DNA from: Opitutaceae bacterium
Lineage (GTDB): Bacteria > Verrucomicrobiota > Verrucomicrobiia > Opitutales > Opitutaceae
Assembly: GCA_024711005.1 (NCBI GenBank)
Contig: JANJTQ010000085.1
Location: forward strand, 1 to 33,284
DNA: 33,284 nucleotides
Direction of reading: 5' to 3'
Positions 24,486 through 33,234 of the stretch are shown here, in pieces (within the stretch, counting starts at the first letter, position 1; each line of letters starts with the position of its first letter). The notes below the pieces were generated by a model that saw only the letters and a list, made by a program, of their open reading frames with translations, was not told where the DNA came from and made no database searches. The translations under genes and the position numbers were made by a program.

Positions 24486-24744
24486 TAGCGAGTGGATTTT
24501 CATTGGATCGTGCCTCTCCAATCAGCCCCGTTACCTCGGCTGCTACGTTAGACGGTATCGCCACGCTCCGGCCGCCCGTTGAAAAATCAGGCGGACGTGC
24601 GCGACGAAGTCAGGGCGTGCGTAGCGTAGCGCCGGATGCAAAACAGCGAGGAACCGATCGAAGAGTTCCCCTATCTGCTCACCCGGAACGTGGCGTTCGT
24701 CGTCTCTCCGCGACGGACGTACCGAAACCCTCCGTTAACCCTGC

Positions 24745-27471
24745 ATGAACGAATCTTCCGAAAAAAAATGGCACCACACTCCGGCCGCCGAAATCCTCGC
24801 GCAACAGGGCGTGGAGGCGGCCGCCGGTCTTGACGCCGCTGAGGTGGAGCGCCGACAAGGGGAGTTCGGCCCGAACAAGGTGACCGCCCGGCGCGGCACG
24901 CCTGCGTGGCTCAAGTTTGTCCGCCAGTTCAATCAACCGCTTGTTTATATCCTTCTGGTCGCGGTCGGGGTGACGGCAGCGCTTGGCGAATGGGTGGATT
25001 CGTCGGTCATTTTCGGGGTTGTATTCATCAACGCGATCGTCGGGTTTCTGCAGGAGGCGAAGGCTGAGAAATCCATTGAATCGCTGGCGCGCATGGTCGC
25101 GACCGAAACCACCGTGAGGCGCGACGGGCGGAAGCAGCGCGTTCATTCCGAGGAACTCGTTCCCGGCGATGTGGTGTTGCTTGAGCCGGGCGATCGGGTG
25201 CCGGGCGACATGCGCCTGTTCAAGGTGAAGGATCTCCATGCGGACGAGTCGGCACTGACGGGCGAATCGCTCCCGGTTGAGAAACGGACGGCCGTCCTTC
25301 CGGCCGACACCCCGCTGGCGGATCGGCGGAACCTCGCGTTCACCGGCACGCTCGTCACGGCCGGACAAGGCGAAGGGGTGGTGTGCGCAACGGGAGACCG
25401 CACCGAGGCGGGTCGCATTGCGCGACTCATTTCGGAGGCGGTGGATCTTTCGACACCGCTCACCAAGAAAATCGCCCATCTGAGCAAACTCCTCCTATGG
25501 GTGATCCTTGGCCTGGCGGTGGTGGCATTCGCCATCGGCGTCCTGCGTGGCGAACCGCCGGTCGACATGTTCATGGCGGCGGTCGCGCTCGCGGTCGGGG
25601 CGATTCCCGAAGGCCTGCCGGCGGCGGTCACTATCGTGCTTGCGATCGGCGTCTCTCGCATGGCCAAGCGTCGAGCGATCATTCGCAAGCTTCCGGCCGT
25701 GGAAACGCTCGGCAGTACGACGATCATCTGCTCGGACAAGACCGGGACGCTCACGGAGAATCAGATGACGGTACGGGAGATATTCGCGGGTGGTGAATTA
25801 TTCTCGGTCACGGGCGCAGGCTATGAGCCGGCGGGCGAAATCGAACGTGATGGTTCGCGCGTGCACGTGCCGGATTGTCCCGCGCTGGCGGAGTGTCTTC
25901 GAGCCGGCGTACTCTGCAACGATTCACAACTGATCCGCGACGACGGGCGCTACAAAGTCCAGGGAGACCCGACCGAGGCGGCGTTGCTCGTCGTCGGCGA
26001 GAAGGCGGGGTTGATCCACGCCGACACGCATCGTGATTCGCCGCGAGTAGATGTGATCCCGTTTGTATCCGCCCACATGTTTCGCGCCACGCTTCATGAG
26101 GCGGTCATCGGACGGGTGATTTACAAGGTGGGCGCCGTCGAGCGCTTGTTGGAGCGTTGCGCCGACGCACTGGATGAGAACGGGAACTTGGTGCCGCTCG
26201 ACAAGACGGGCGTGCATCATGCGGTCGAGGCGATGGCCGGGCGCGGTCTGCGCGTACTGGCGTTCGTGCGCCGGTATGTGGAGGCGAACCATGAGAAACT
26301 CGAGCATCGGCACGTTGCGCAGGGGCTGACCTTTCTCGGGTTGCAGGGGATGATCGACCCGCCGCGCCCCGAGGCGATCGCCGCGGTTCACCACTGCCAG
26401 AAGGCCGGCATCATCGTGAAGATGATCACCGGCGACCACCTGATCACGGCTTGCGCCATCGCGGGGCAGATCGGCTTGCAAGGTCGCGAGGAACAGGGGC
26501 GGCTGGTCGCATTCGCCGGCCGCGACCTGGAGGACGTTTCCGAGGCGGAGCTTCCCGCCGTGGCGGAACGGACCGCGGTGTTTGCGCGCGTTGCGCCGGA
26601 GCAAAAGCTCCGGCTGGTGCGCGCGCTCCAGTCGCTTGGTCATGTGATCGCGATGACGGGCGACGGGGTGAACGACGCGCCGGCGTTGAAGCAGGCCGAT
26701 ATTGGCGTGGCGATGGGCATCAGTGGAACCGACGTGGCCAAGGCGGCGGCCGACATGATTCTGACCGACGACAACTTTGCCAGCATCGAGGCGGCGGTGG
26801 AGGAGGGGCGCGGGGTCTTCGATAATCTGACCAAGTTCATCGTCTGGACGCTGCCGACCAATGCGAGCGAGGCGATGATCCTGCTCACCGCCATTGTATT
26901 GGGAACCCAACTACCGGCGTTGCCGGTTCAATTGCTCTGGGTCAACATGATGACGGCGATTTTCCTCGGCCTGATGCTGGTTTTCGAGACGAAGGAACCC
27001 GATCTCATGGATCGTCCGCCCCGTGACCCGGCGCGTCCTTTGCTCACGTTCGCGCTGATGATGCGAACGGGGCTGGTGTGCCTGGTCATGCTGGCGGGCT
27101 CCTTCTGGTTGTTTTTCTGGGAAATGGAGGTGGCGGGCGGGACGATCGCCGAGGCTCGCACGGCGGTGATCAACGTCATCGTGCTCGTCGAGATCGGCTA
27201 TCTGTTCAACTGCCGCTCGTTGAATCATTCGCTCGCCGCGATCGGGCCGTTTACGAACCGGTGGGTGATCGGCGGTTCGCTGGCGATGCTCGGGGTGCAG
27301 CTGTTGTTCACCTATGCGCCGTGGATGAACCGGCTTTTTCACACCGCGCCCATCGGAGGCGAGTCATGGTTGCGCATCGTCGTGGTGGCGGTCGCGGCGT
27401 CGACCGCCGTGGAGTTCGAGAAATGGCTCCGCTTCGGCCGGCGTCGGAACGAGCGCGTGAACCCGGAGTGA
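24745..27471 (+). CDS. P-type cation ATPase (P2-type, CtpF/PacL-like)
   Basis: A 908-residue P-type ATPase. Seen in order: N-terminal cation-ATPase domain (FGPNKVTARR), actuator TGES (172-175), M4 AIPEGLPAAVTI (287-298), phosphorylation site SDKTGTLTENQ (Asp331), hinge TGDGVNDAP (about 638-646), M5 WTLPTNASEAMILL and M6 WVNMMTAIFLGLML, plus four C-terminal helices. In SERCA terms the Glu of M4 and the Asn and Glu of M5 are kept. The M6 Asp is Ala (NMMTA), as I recall for mycobacterial CtpF, a Ca2+ exporter. Ca2+ is the likely ion, with at most one classical site. No Shine-Dalgarno is seen. It stands alone and converges with the Na/Pi gene. Confidence 0.93.
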   Translation: MNESSEKKWHHTPAAEILAQQGVEAAAGLDAAEVERRQGEFGPNKVTARRGTPAWLKFVRQFNQPLVYILLVAVGVTAALGEWVDSSVIFGVVFINAIVGFLQEAKAEKSIESLARMVATETTVRRDGRKQRVHSEELVPGDVVLLEPGDRVPGDMRLFKVKDLHADESALTGESLPVEKRTAVLPADTPLADRRNLAFTGTLVTAGQGEGVVCATGDRTEAGRIARLISEAVDLSTPLTKKIAHLSKLLLWVILGLAVVAFAIGVLRGEPPVDMFMAAVALAVGAIPEGLPAAVTIVLAIGVSRMAKRRAIIRKLPAVETLGSTTIICSDKTGTLTENQMTVREIFAGGELFSVTGAGYEPAGEIERDGSRVHVPDCPALAECLRAGVLCNDSQLIRDDGRYKVQGDPTEAALLVVGEKAGLIHADTHRDSPRVDVIPFVSAHMFRATLHEAVIGRVIYKVGAVERLLERCADALDENGNLVPLDKTGVHHAVEAMAGRGLRVLAFVRRYVEANHEKLEHRHVAQGLTFLGLQGMIDPPRPEAIAAVHHCQKAGIIVKMITGDHLITACAIAGQIGLQGREEQGRLVAFAGRDLEDVSEAELPAVAERTAVFARVAPEQKLRLVRALQSLGHVIAMTGDGVNDAPALKQADIGVAMGISGTDVAKAAADMILTDDNFASIEAAVEEGRGVFDNLTKFIVWTLPTNASEAMILLTAIVLGTQLPALPVQLLWVNMMTAIFLGLMLVFETKEPDLMDRPPRDPARPLLTFALMMRTGLVCLVMLAGSFWLFFWEMEVAGGTIAEARTAVINVIVLVEIGYLFNCRSLNHSLAAIGPFTNRWVIGGSLAMLGVQLLFTYAPWMNRLFHTAPIGGESWLRIVVVAVAASTAVEFEKWLRFGRRRNERVNPE

Positions 27472-27531
27472 TGCGGGCGACGCCGTTTCCGGCGGATCGA
27501 TTCGGACGGAGCGGCCCGGCCTGCCTGCGGA

Positions 27532-29199
27532 TCAGCTCCCGTGGCGAAGGGATTGGAGCACGTTGAGGGAGTGGTTTCCGATGCTCTCCATGTTGTTGAG
27601 AATATCGATGTAGAGCATCTCGGCTTTGATCACTTCGCCACTGGTGCGCATGCGTTGCATGGAGGCTTTGCGAAGGGTCTTGCGGAAGCCGTCGATGAGG
27701 CTTTCGAGCTGATAGGCGGTCTCCATGTCGGACGACGGTACGCCGGTAGAGAGACGCCCCGAATAGAAGTCCATGAATTGGAGCAGAAGTTGCGAGAAGT
27801 CGCGGACCTGCTTGTGGGCTTCTTCGGGAAGCTGGCGTTGCTTGCGGTGTTTGCGCTCGGCGAGGAGCACGAGGCGGTAGCCGCAGTCGCAGATGTCCTC
27901 GAGTTCGGCGACGACGCGCAGCATGGCGGTGACACGGGTCATGGTGGCTTCGCTCACGCCGCTGGAGGTACAGCGAAGCAGATAATTGGTCGTTTCGATG
28001 GCGCGGCGGTCGCTCTCCTTTTCGAGTTCCTTGAAGGCCTTGACGCGGAGTTCGAGCGCGGCGGGGTCGGCGGGAGCGTTTTCGAAAAGGTCGGTGAACC
28101 CGGTGACGAGTTCGCGGGTGATCGCGCCCATGCGCTGCACATCGCGTTCGGCCTCGGCGAGGTTGAGTTCGCCGGTGTGGGGAACGAGGGGGGACTCGTA
28201 GGCGACGTGGTCGCGGGCGGGGATCGCGGAGTCTTTGACGAGACGTTCAGCAAGACGGGCGAGGTGCGGCACGAAGCCGATGAGCAGCGCGGTGTTGAAG
28301 ACGTTAAAAAGGGTGTGGAACGCAGCCATGTGGATGGGCATGTGGTCCGGATGCGTGGCGTTGCCGGGCATGAGGCGTTCGATGAAGCCGATGAATGGCG
28401 TGAAGAGGGTGATGGCCCAGAGCACGCCGATGATGTTGAAGACAAAATGGACGCGGGCGGCGCGTTTCGCCTGAACGTTGCCGCCGAGCGCGGCGATGTT
28501 GGCCGTGATGGTGGTGCCGACATTTTCGCCGAGGGTAATCGCGCAGGCGGTGGGGAAATCGATCCAGCCCTTGAACGCCATCGTGAGCGTGATGGCGCCC
28601 GCGACCGAGGAGGATTGCACGATGAGTGTGAGAATGATGCCGAAGACGAAAAAGATGAGCGTCGAGCCAAGCCCGTAGCCGGTAAAGTCTTTGATGAACT
28701 CAAGAATCTCTGGGTTGTTTTTGATGTCGGGGACGGCGTCCTTAAGGAACATCAGGCCGAGGAAGAGCAGACCGAAACCCATGAGAAACTCGCCGGTGTC
28801 GCGCAGTTTGGGTTTGCGTGCGAACAGGAGAGGAAGCGCGAGGCCCATCATCGGCAAGGCGATGGCGGAAATGCTGACTTTGAAGCCGAAAAACGAAACG
28901 AGCCAGAAGGTGGTGGTGGTGCCGATATTGGCGCCCATGATCATGCCGATCGCCTCGACGACGGTGAGCAGGCCGGCGTTGACGAAGCTCACCATCATCA
29001 CCGTGGAGGCAGAGGACGATTGGACGAGGCAGGTGACCAGAAATCCGGTGCCGACGCCGGCCAGGCGGTTGCCGGCCATCGTGCGCATGACACCGCGGAG
29101 GCGTTCGCCGGAGAGCTTTTGCAGAGCCTCTGACATCGTCTTCATGCCGAAGAGGAACATGCCGAGGCTGCCGAGGAGGGTGAGTGTGGTGACGATCAT
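27532..29199 (-). CDS. Na+/phosphate cotransporter family protein with PhoU-like tail
   Basis: A 555-residue protein. The membrane half (1-330) has two inverted Na/Pi repeats with signatures TCLVQSSSASTVMMVSF (56-72) and LTLIVQSSSVAGAITLTMA (near 208-226), as well as GANIGTTTT and GENVGTTIT. The soluble half (about 340-555) is helical and PhoU-like, as in the YjbB/NptA group. These proteins move phosphate across the inner membrane with sodium; E. coli YjbB exports phosphate. In an arsenic-rich context phosphate flux also matters because arsenate uses phosphate routes. It is divergent from the PspA operon and convergent with the P-type ATPase. Confidence 0.92.
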   Translation of the reverse strand: MIVTTLTLLGSLGMFLFGMKTMSEALQKLSGERLRGVMRTMAGNRLAGVGTGFLVTCLVQSSSASTVMMVSFVNAGLLTVVEAIGMIMGANIGTTTTFWLVSFFGFKVSISAIALPMMGLALPLLFARKPKLRDTGEFLMGFGLLFLGLMFLKDAVPDIKNNPEILEFIKDFTGYGLGSTLIFFVFGIILTLIVQSSSVAGAITLTMAFKGWIDFPTACAITLGENVGTTITANIAALGGNVQAKRAARVHFVFNIIGVLWAITLFTPFIGFIERLMPGNATHPDHMPIHMAAFHTLFNVFNTALLIGFVPHLARLAERLVKDSAIPARDHVAYESPLVPHTGELNLAEAERDVQRMGAITRELVTGFTDLFENAPADPAALELRVKAFKELEKESDRRAIETTNYLLRCTSSGVSEATMTRVTAMLRVVAELEDICDCGYRLVLLAERKHRKQRQLPEEAHKQVRDFSQLLLQFMDFYSGRLSTGVPSSDMETAYQLESLIDGFRKTLRKASMQRMRTSGEVIKAEMLYIDILNNMESIGNHSLNVLQSLRHGS

Positions 29200-29394
29200 G
29201 TGACGCGGCTTGAGGGCTATCTGACGCGGGCGGCGCGTCGCAAGCGGGCTCTGTTACGAATAGGTGACGATTTCGGACAGATGTTCCTCTCTCGCCGCAA
29301 GGGCCCGCATCGTGCGGCACGCCTCAACCGTTTGTTCGGTGTATCGAATTACACAACCCGTGTTTAATTATAGTCGTATCGAATTTAATTGAAA

Positions 29395-29412
29395 TGCTAC
29401 GAAAGTGTAGCA
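29395..29412. promoter_or_regulatory. Inverted repeat before the PspA operon, candidate autoregulatory operator
   Basis: TGCTAC-GAAAGT-GTAGCA, perfect 6-bp arms, ends 15 bases before the first gene's ATG. The upstream sequence is AT-rich and holds GTATCGAATT twice (29341-29350, 29376-29385). It is a good site for the ribbon-helix-helix-like product of the next gene. Confidence 0.55.
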
Positions 29413-29427
29413 CTTGTTGTTTGCATC

Positions 29428-29964
29428 ATGGCAATGCAAGTAAATGTGCGGCTGGACGAGGCCGATTGGGAGCAGATCGTCGAAGCCATGCCGGGCCTTA
29501 GCAACGGCGAGCGCATGACTCGTCTGGTGCGCCAACAGCTCACGTTGCTCGACTCCCGGCACGATCTCAGTCGCGCGATTGAACTCATCGAGTCGGCACT
29601 CGACCCGACGCTTCAGGCGCTGAGACGTCAGCGGTTGCAGGGGCAAGGCTCGGAGCTGGCCGAGGAACTTGCGCAGAGTGTGATCGAGATGGCGGCGCTG
29701 CTCCTCGCGCATACCAACGATCTTGCGACGACTCCCGAGAAGCACGTCGCCGGGCTGGAGGAGAAGCTGGCCCGCCGTTGGAGCCGCACCGCGTTGCAAC
29801 TTCTTCGCACCGTCGCCTTGGATCCCGGTCAGATTCGCAACCAACAACTCACCAAGCCGGAGTTGCAGCGCGTGCTCGCCCAAGCCGCGCAGCTCGCCGG
29901 ACCCCCGCCGACGTCTCTCCCCCTTTCTTCCGAAACCACCACCGCCACCCCCAACCAAGGATAA
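29428..29964 (+). CDS. Ribbon-helix-helix-like protein at the head of the PspA operon
   Basis: A 178-residue protein, not assigned to a named family. Residues 1-45 look like a ribbon-helix-helix DNA-binding fold: strand QVNVRL, helix DEADWEQIVEAMPG, helix SNGERMTRLVRQQLTLL. Residues 50-150 are predicted helical (ELAEELAQSVIEMAALLLAH), suggesting a helical-bundle effector or dimer domain, and the tail is Pro/Thr rich. It begins 15 bases after a perfect inverted repeat and ends 6 bases before pspA, so it is likely the operon regulator, which is inference. The ATG at 29428 fits the strand start; MAMQVNV could also start at 29434. An upstream TTG start would cover the inverted repeat. Confidence 0.75.
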   Translation: MAMQVNVRLDEADWEQIVEAMPGLSNGERMTRLVRQQLTLLDSRHDLSRAIELIESALDPTLQALRRQRLQGQGSELAEELAQSVIEMAALLLAHTNDLATTPEKHVAGLEEKLARRWSRTALQLLRTVALDPGQIRNQQLTKPELQRVLAQAAQLAGPPPTSLPLSSETTTATPNQG

Positions 29965-29970
29965 AACATC

Positions 29971-30660
29971 ATGGAAAACCGACTCCGCGACCGCATTGCC
30001 CGGGTGCTCACCAGCACCGCCCATTCCCTTGTCGACAAGATCGAGGGGCTCAACGAGGAGGGCATCCTCGAGGCCGCCATTCGCGAAGTCGATGGCGCGA
30101 CCGAGGAGGTTCACACCGCGCAGGGCGAATCGCTCGCCCGCAAGCACCATGTCAACAAGGCCATCGAACGTCTCACGCAAGAGCGCAACCGCCTCGAAGA
30201 CGAAGCCGAGACCGCGATCCGCAACGGCCGCGAAGATCTCGCCGTCGCCGGTCTGAGCCGCATCGACGACATCGAACGCCAGCTCCCGGAATTGGAAAGC
30301 CAGATGCTCGACCACAAGGCCGAGGCCGACCGTCTCGGGCAGTCGCTCGAAAGCCTCAAGGCCCGTCGCGCCCAGATGGCGGACGACCTGATTGCCCTCC
30401 GCCGCACCCGCGCCCAATCGCCGGTCGCCGGCGGACGCGTCACCGGGTCGTCGCCGCAGATCAAGGCCGATCGCGCCGAGAACGCCTTCAACGACCGCTA
30501 CGCCAAAGCCACCGGCACGGACCGCGCGACGTTGCACGCCAAGGAGGCCGAGCAAGGCAAGCTGCGCGATCTCAGCGCCGTCTCGCGCGACAACCGCGTG
30601 CAGCTTCGTCTTGAGCAACTCAAGGCGCGGATCGCACCCGCCGCTCCCTCCTCCAACTAA
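29971..30660 (+). CDS. pspA: PspA/IM30-family membrane-stress protein
   Basis: A 229-residue, nearly all-helical coiled-coil protein, the expected length for PspA (222 in E. coli). It begins with RLRDRIARVLTSTAHSLVDK, a likely amphipathic membrane-binding helix. Long heptad stretches follow (IERLTQERNRLEDEAETAIR, IERQLPELESQMLDHKAEAD). PspA/IM30/Vipp1 proteins form ESCRT-III-like rods or rings that stabilise damaged inner membrane. Its place before yqiJ and a flotillin is a conserved arrangement in many bacteria. An AAGGA Shine-Dalgarno overlaps the previous stop. A hairpin terminator follows directly. Confidence 0.92.
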   Translation: MENRLRDRIARVLTSTAHSLVDKIEGLNEEGILEAAIREVDGATEEVHTAQGESLARKHHVNKAIERLTQERNRLEDEAETAIRNGREDLAVAGLSRIDDIERQLPELESQMLDHKAEADRLGQSLESLKARRAQMADDLIALRRTRAQSPVAGGRVTGSSPQIKADRAENAFNDRYAKATGTDRATLHAKEAEQGKLRDLSAVSRDNRVQLRLEQLKARIAPAAPSSN

Positions 30661-30687
30661 AAACCGACGGAACCTCGCGTCGGTTTT
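30661..30687 (+). terminator. Hairpin terminator or attenuator after pspA
   Basis: AAACCGACG pairs with CGTCGGTTT (9 bp, loop of 8) and ends in TTTT, starting right after the pspA stop. The next gene is only 38 bp further on the same strand. It probably acts as a partial terminator that makes more PspA than YqiJ/YqiK. Confidence 0.75.
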
Positions 30688-30724
30688 CCCGCTCCGCCAA
30701 TCTCCTTCCGCCCAATCCCACTCC

Positions 30725-31375
30725 ATGAGCTTCGGTGAATTGCTGACCCACGCCCAAGTCTGGCCTTTCAGCATGGTATTGCTGTTGTTCCTCGCCATCT
30801 CGCTGCTGGAGATCGTCATGGTCTTCACCGGCGCGGGCGCGGACTTCGGTTTGGACCTGAGCGCGGACATCGACATTCCGGACGTGAGTTCGCATTGGCG
30901 GGTGCTGGACTGGCTCGGGCTCGGACGCGTGCCGTACCTGATTTCGATCGCGGCGTTTCTCTTGTTCGTGGGCGTCATCGGCCTGTTCGTGCAAACGCTG
31001 CAGTTGGAGTCCGTCGGCCTTGTCGTTCCCTGGCCGTTTGTGATGGTGGGAGCGGTGTTGCTGGCGACGCCACCGGTGCGTTTTCTTAATCTCGCGCTCG
31101 GTCGCATCTGGCCGAAGGACGTCGAAACCAGCTCGGTCAGCACCGAAACCTTCGTCGGCCACGAGGCCGAGGTCGTGCTGGGCAACGTGAGCGCCGACGA
31201 ACCCGGGCAGATCAAGTTCCGCGACAGCGTCGGAACGATGCATCACGCCATGGCCTATTCCGATCGCGTCGACGAGACCTACCGGAAAGGCGACGCACTG
31301 TTGATTGTGGGCCGCCGCGGCGCGTTCTACACCGTTATCCTTCATCCCAATCCCGTGCGCATCCCGCCGGTCTAA
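30725..31375 (+). CDS. yqiJ: YqiJ-like inner-membrane protein with OB-fold
   Basis: A 216-residue protein. The first part has membrane helices (FSMVLLLFLAISLLEIVMVF, YLISIAAFLLFVGVIGLFV and a third near residue 100), and the C-terminal 80 residues form an NfeD/OB-like beta domain (FVGHEAEVVLGNVSADEPGQ ... GDALLIVGRRGAFYTVIL). This is the layout of YqiJ (209 residues in E. coli), the usual partner of the flotillin YqiK. The ATG at 30725 is chosen by fit to the family; no Shine-Dalgarno is seen and the leader is pyrimidine-rich. It lies between pspA and the flotillin gene. Confidence 0.88.
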   Translation: MSFGELLTHAQVWPFSMVLLLFLAISLLEIVMVFTGAGADFGLDLSADIDIPDVSSHWRVLDWLGLGRVPYLISIAAFLLFVGVIGLFVQTLQLESVGLVVPWPFVMVGAVLLATPPVRFLNLALGRIWPKDVETSSVSTETFVGHEAEVVLGNVSADEPGQIKFRDSVGTMHHAMAYSDRVDETYRKGDALLIVGRRGAFYTVILHPNPVRIPPV

Positions 31376-31402
31376 TCGCTTCGTTTTCTCCTCTTTTTCT
31401 CC

Positions 31403-33118
31403 ATGGACAACCTAACAATCACCACCGTACTGGCCGGCATCGGTCTCTTTATCCTCTTCGTGCTGATGGGCGCGATGATCGCCAAGCTTTACCGCAAGGC
31501 CAACCCGGAGCGCGCGCTCATGCGCACCGGTTTGGGCGGCGGCAAGGTCATCACCGACGGCGGCACGCTGGTGCTGCCCTTCCTCCAACAGATCACCGAG
31601 ATCAACCTGCAGACGCTCCGCCTCGAGGTGCAGCGCCGCAACCAGGACGCGCTGATCACCCGCGACCGCCTGCGTGTCGATGTGCGCGCCGAGTTCTACG
31701 TGCGCGTCGCCAAGACCATCGACGACATCATGGTCGCCGCGCAGACGCTCGGCCATCGCACCTTCCGTCCCGACGAACTCACCGGACAACTCCAAGGCAA
31801 GTTCGTCGACGCCCTCCGCGCCGTGGCCGCCACGCTCTCGATGGACGAGCTTCACGAAAAACGCGTGGAATTCGTCATGCAGGTGCAGAAGGCGGTGACC
31901 GAGGATTTGAGCCGCAACGGACTCGAACTCGAATCGGTTTCGCTCACCGAACTCGACCAGACCTCGCGCGAGTTTTTCAAGGAATCCAACGCGTTCGACG
32001 CGCAGGGTCTCGCGAAGCTCACCGAGATCACCGAGAGCAAGCGCAAGGAGCGTAACGAAATCGAGCAGAACACCCGCCTCTCCATCGAGCAGAAGAACCT
32101 TGAGGTCGAGCGGCAGTCGCTGACCGTGCGCCAGATCGAGGCGCAGGCGCAGTTCGAGCAGGAGCAGGCGATCCAGATGGCCAAGGCCGCGCAGGAAGCC
32201 CGCATCGCCCGCGAGCGCGCCGAACGCGAACGTGAAGGTCGCGAGGCGCAGATCACCTCCGAGCAGGCCGTGAAGGAAGCCAGCATCAACGCTGAAAAAG
32301 CGGTAGCCGCCCGCGAGATTCAGCGCAAACGCGAACTCGACATCGCCGTTCAGGAATCCCGCATCGCGGTAGCGAAGAAGTCTGAAGAGTTGTCCAAGGC
32401 CGACGCCGAAGCCGCCGCCGCCCGCGCCATCATGGTGAAGGCGGAGGAGCAGGTGAAGACCGTGCAGGAAGTCGCCGCCGCCGAGCGCTCCAAGGAGATC
32501 GTGGTTATTAAGGCCCGTGAGCAGGCCGAGCAGGACGCGGTGCGCGTGACCGTCGCCGCCGAAGCCGACCGCAAGGCCGCCGAGGACCGCGCCGCCGCCG
32601 TGCGCACCCAGGCGCAGGCCGAGGGCGATCGCGTGCGCATCATGGCCGAGGCCGACGAGAAACGCTTCGTCGTCGAGGCGGCCGGTTTGCAGGCGATCAA
32701 CGAGGCAAAGAACCTCCTCGCCGAAAATATCATGGCGTTCGAGGTCCGCAAGGAACTCGTCGGCAAGCTCGAGGCGATCATCGCCGCCGCGATGAAGCCG
32801 GCGGAGAAGATCGATTCGATCCGGATGCTCCACATCAACGGCATGCCGGGCGCCGGCGGTGTCGGTGGTATCGGTGCCGGCACTACGGACGGCACGGGCG
32901 CCGCGGGCTCCGGCAACGCGGCCGGTCTGCCCAATCAGCTCGTGAACGCCCTGCTGCAATACCGCATGCAAGTGCCGATGGTGGAGAAGATGATCGCCGA
33001 ACTCGGTCTCAACTTGAACGGCGGCGACTTGGTGCCTGACGGTCTCGGTGTCACGCCCAAGCGCGACGGCGTGATCCCCGACGGGCTCGACCTCGGAGAC
33101 GGCGTTCAAAAAAACTAA
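31403..33118 (+). CDS. yqiK: Flotillin-like protein YqiK
   Basis: A 571-residue flotillin. An N-terminal membrane helix (VLAGIGLFILFVLMGAMIA, 10-28) is followed by a PHB/SPFH domain (about 40-200; RLEVQRRNQDALITRDRLRV, FYVRVAKTIDDIMVAAQTLG). A long charged coiled coil rich in Ala, Glu and Arg (about 210-450) comes next, then a Gly-rich linker (near 480-510) and a short helical C-terminus. Flotillins scaffold ordered membrane domains and respond with PspA to envelope stress. It ends the operon 17 bp before a strong terminator. The 27 bases before the ATG are almost pure pyrimidine, with no Shine-Dalgarno. Confidence 0.95.
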   Translation: MDNLTITTVLAGIGLFILFVLMGAMIAKLYRKANPERALMRTGLGGGKVITDGGTLVLPFLQQITEINLQTLRLEVQRRNQDALITRDRLRVDVRAEFYVRVAKTIDDIMVAAQTLGHRTFRPDELTGQLQGKFVDALRAVAATLSMDELHEKRVEFVMQVQKAVTEDLSRNGLELESVSLTELDQTSREFFKESNAFDAQGLAKLTEITESKRKERNEIEQNTRLSIEQKNLEVERQSLTVRQIEAQAQFEQEQAIQMAKAAQEARIARERAEREREGREAQITSEQAVKEASINAEKAVAAREIQRKRELDIAVQESRIAVAKKSEELSKADAEAAAARAIMVKAEEQVKTVQEVAAAERSKEIVVIKAREQAEQDAVRVTVAAEADRKAAEDRAAAVRTQAQAEGDRVRIMAEADEKRFVVEAAGLQAINEAKNLLAENIMAFEVRKELVGKLEAIIAAAMKPAEKIDSIRMLHINGMPGAGGVGGIGAGTTDGTGAAGSGNAAGLPNQLVNALLQYRMQVPMVEKMIAELGLNLNGGDLVPDGLGVTPKRDGVIPDGLDLGDGVQKN

Positions 33119-33134
33119 GCGGCTTATCAAAACC

Positions 33135-33163
33135 AGCCCCGCCCTCACCGGCGGGGCTTTTTT
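33135..33163 (+). terminator. Rho-independent terminator after the flotillin gene
   Basis: AGCCCCGCC and GGCGGGGCT form a 9-bp stem around CTCACC, followed by TTTTTT (33158-33163). It ends the pspA-yqiJ-yqiK operon. Confidence 0.93.
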
Positions 33164-33202
33164 GCCGTCGTGATGCGGATACCTGCTTGAAGGCGATGGT
33201 TT

Positions 33203-33234
33203 GGGAGGTGGGAGGGGGGGTGGGGGGGGGTGGG
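33203..33234 (+). other. G-quadruplex-type G tract
   Basis: Five G-runs of three to nine bases separated by AGGT, A, T and T. This fits the G3+N1-7 quadruplex pattern with spare runs. It lies 40 bases past the terminator, in a stretch without a gene up to the window end. Confidence 0.65.

Noticed and set aside
24389-24748. Open frame of 119 codons on the plus strand before the P-type ATPase
   Set aside because: It starts inside arsR on the other strand, has no family pattern and runs over the ATPase start; treated as a shadow.
27541-29133. Open frame of 530 codons antisense to the Na/Pi cotransporter
   Set aside because: Charged, Gly-rich shadow with no motif; the opposite strand has full family signatures.
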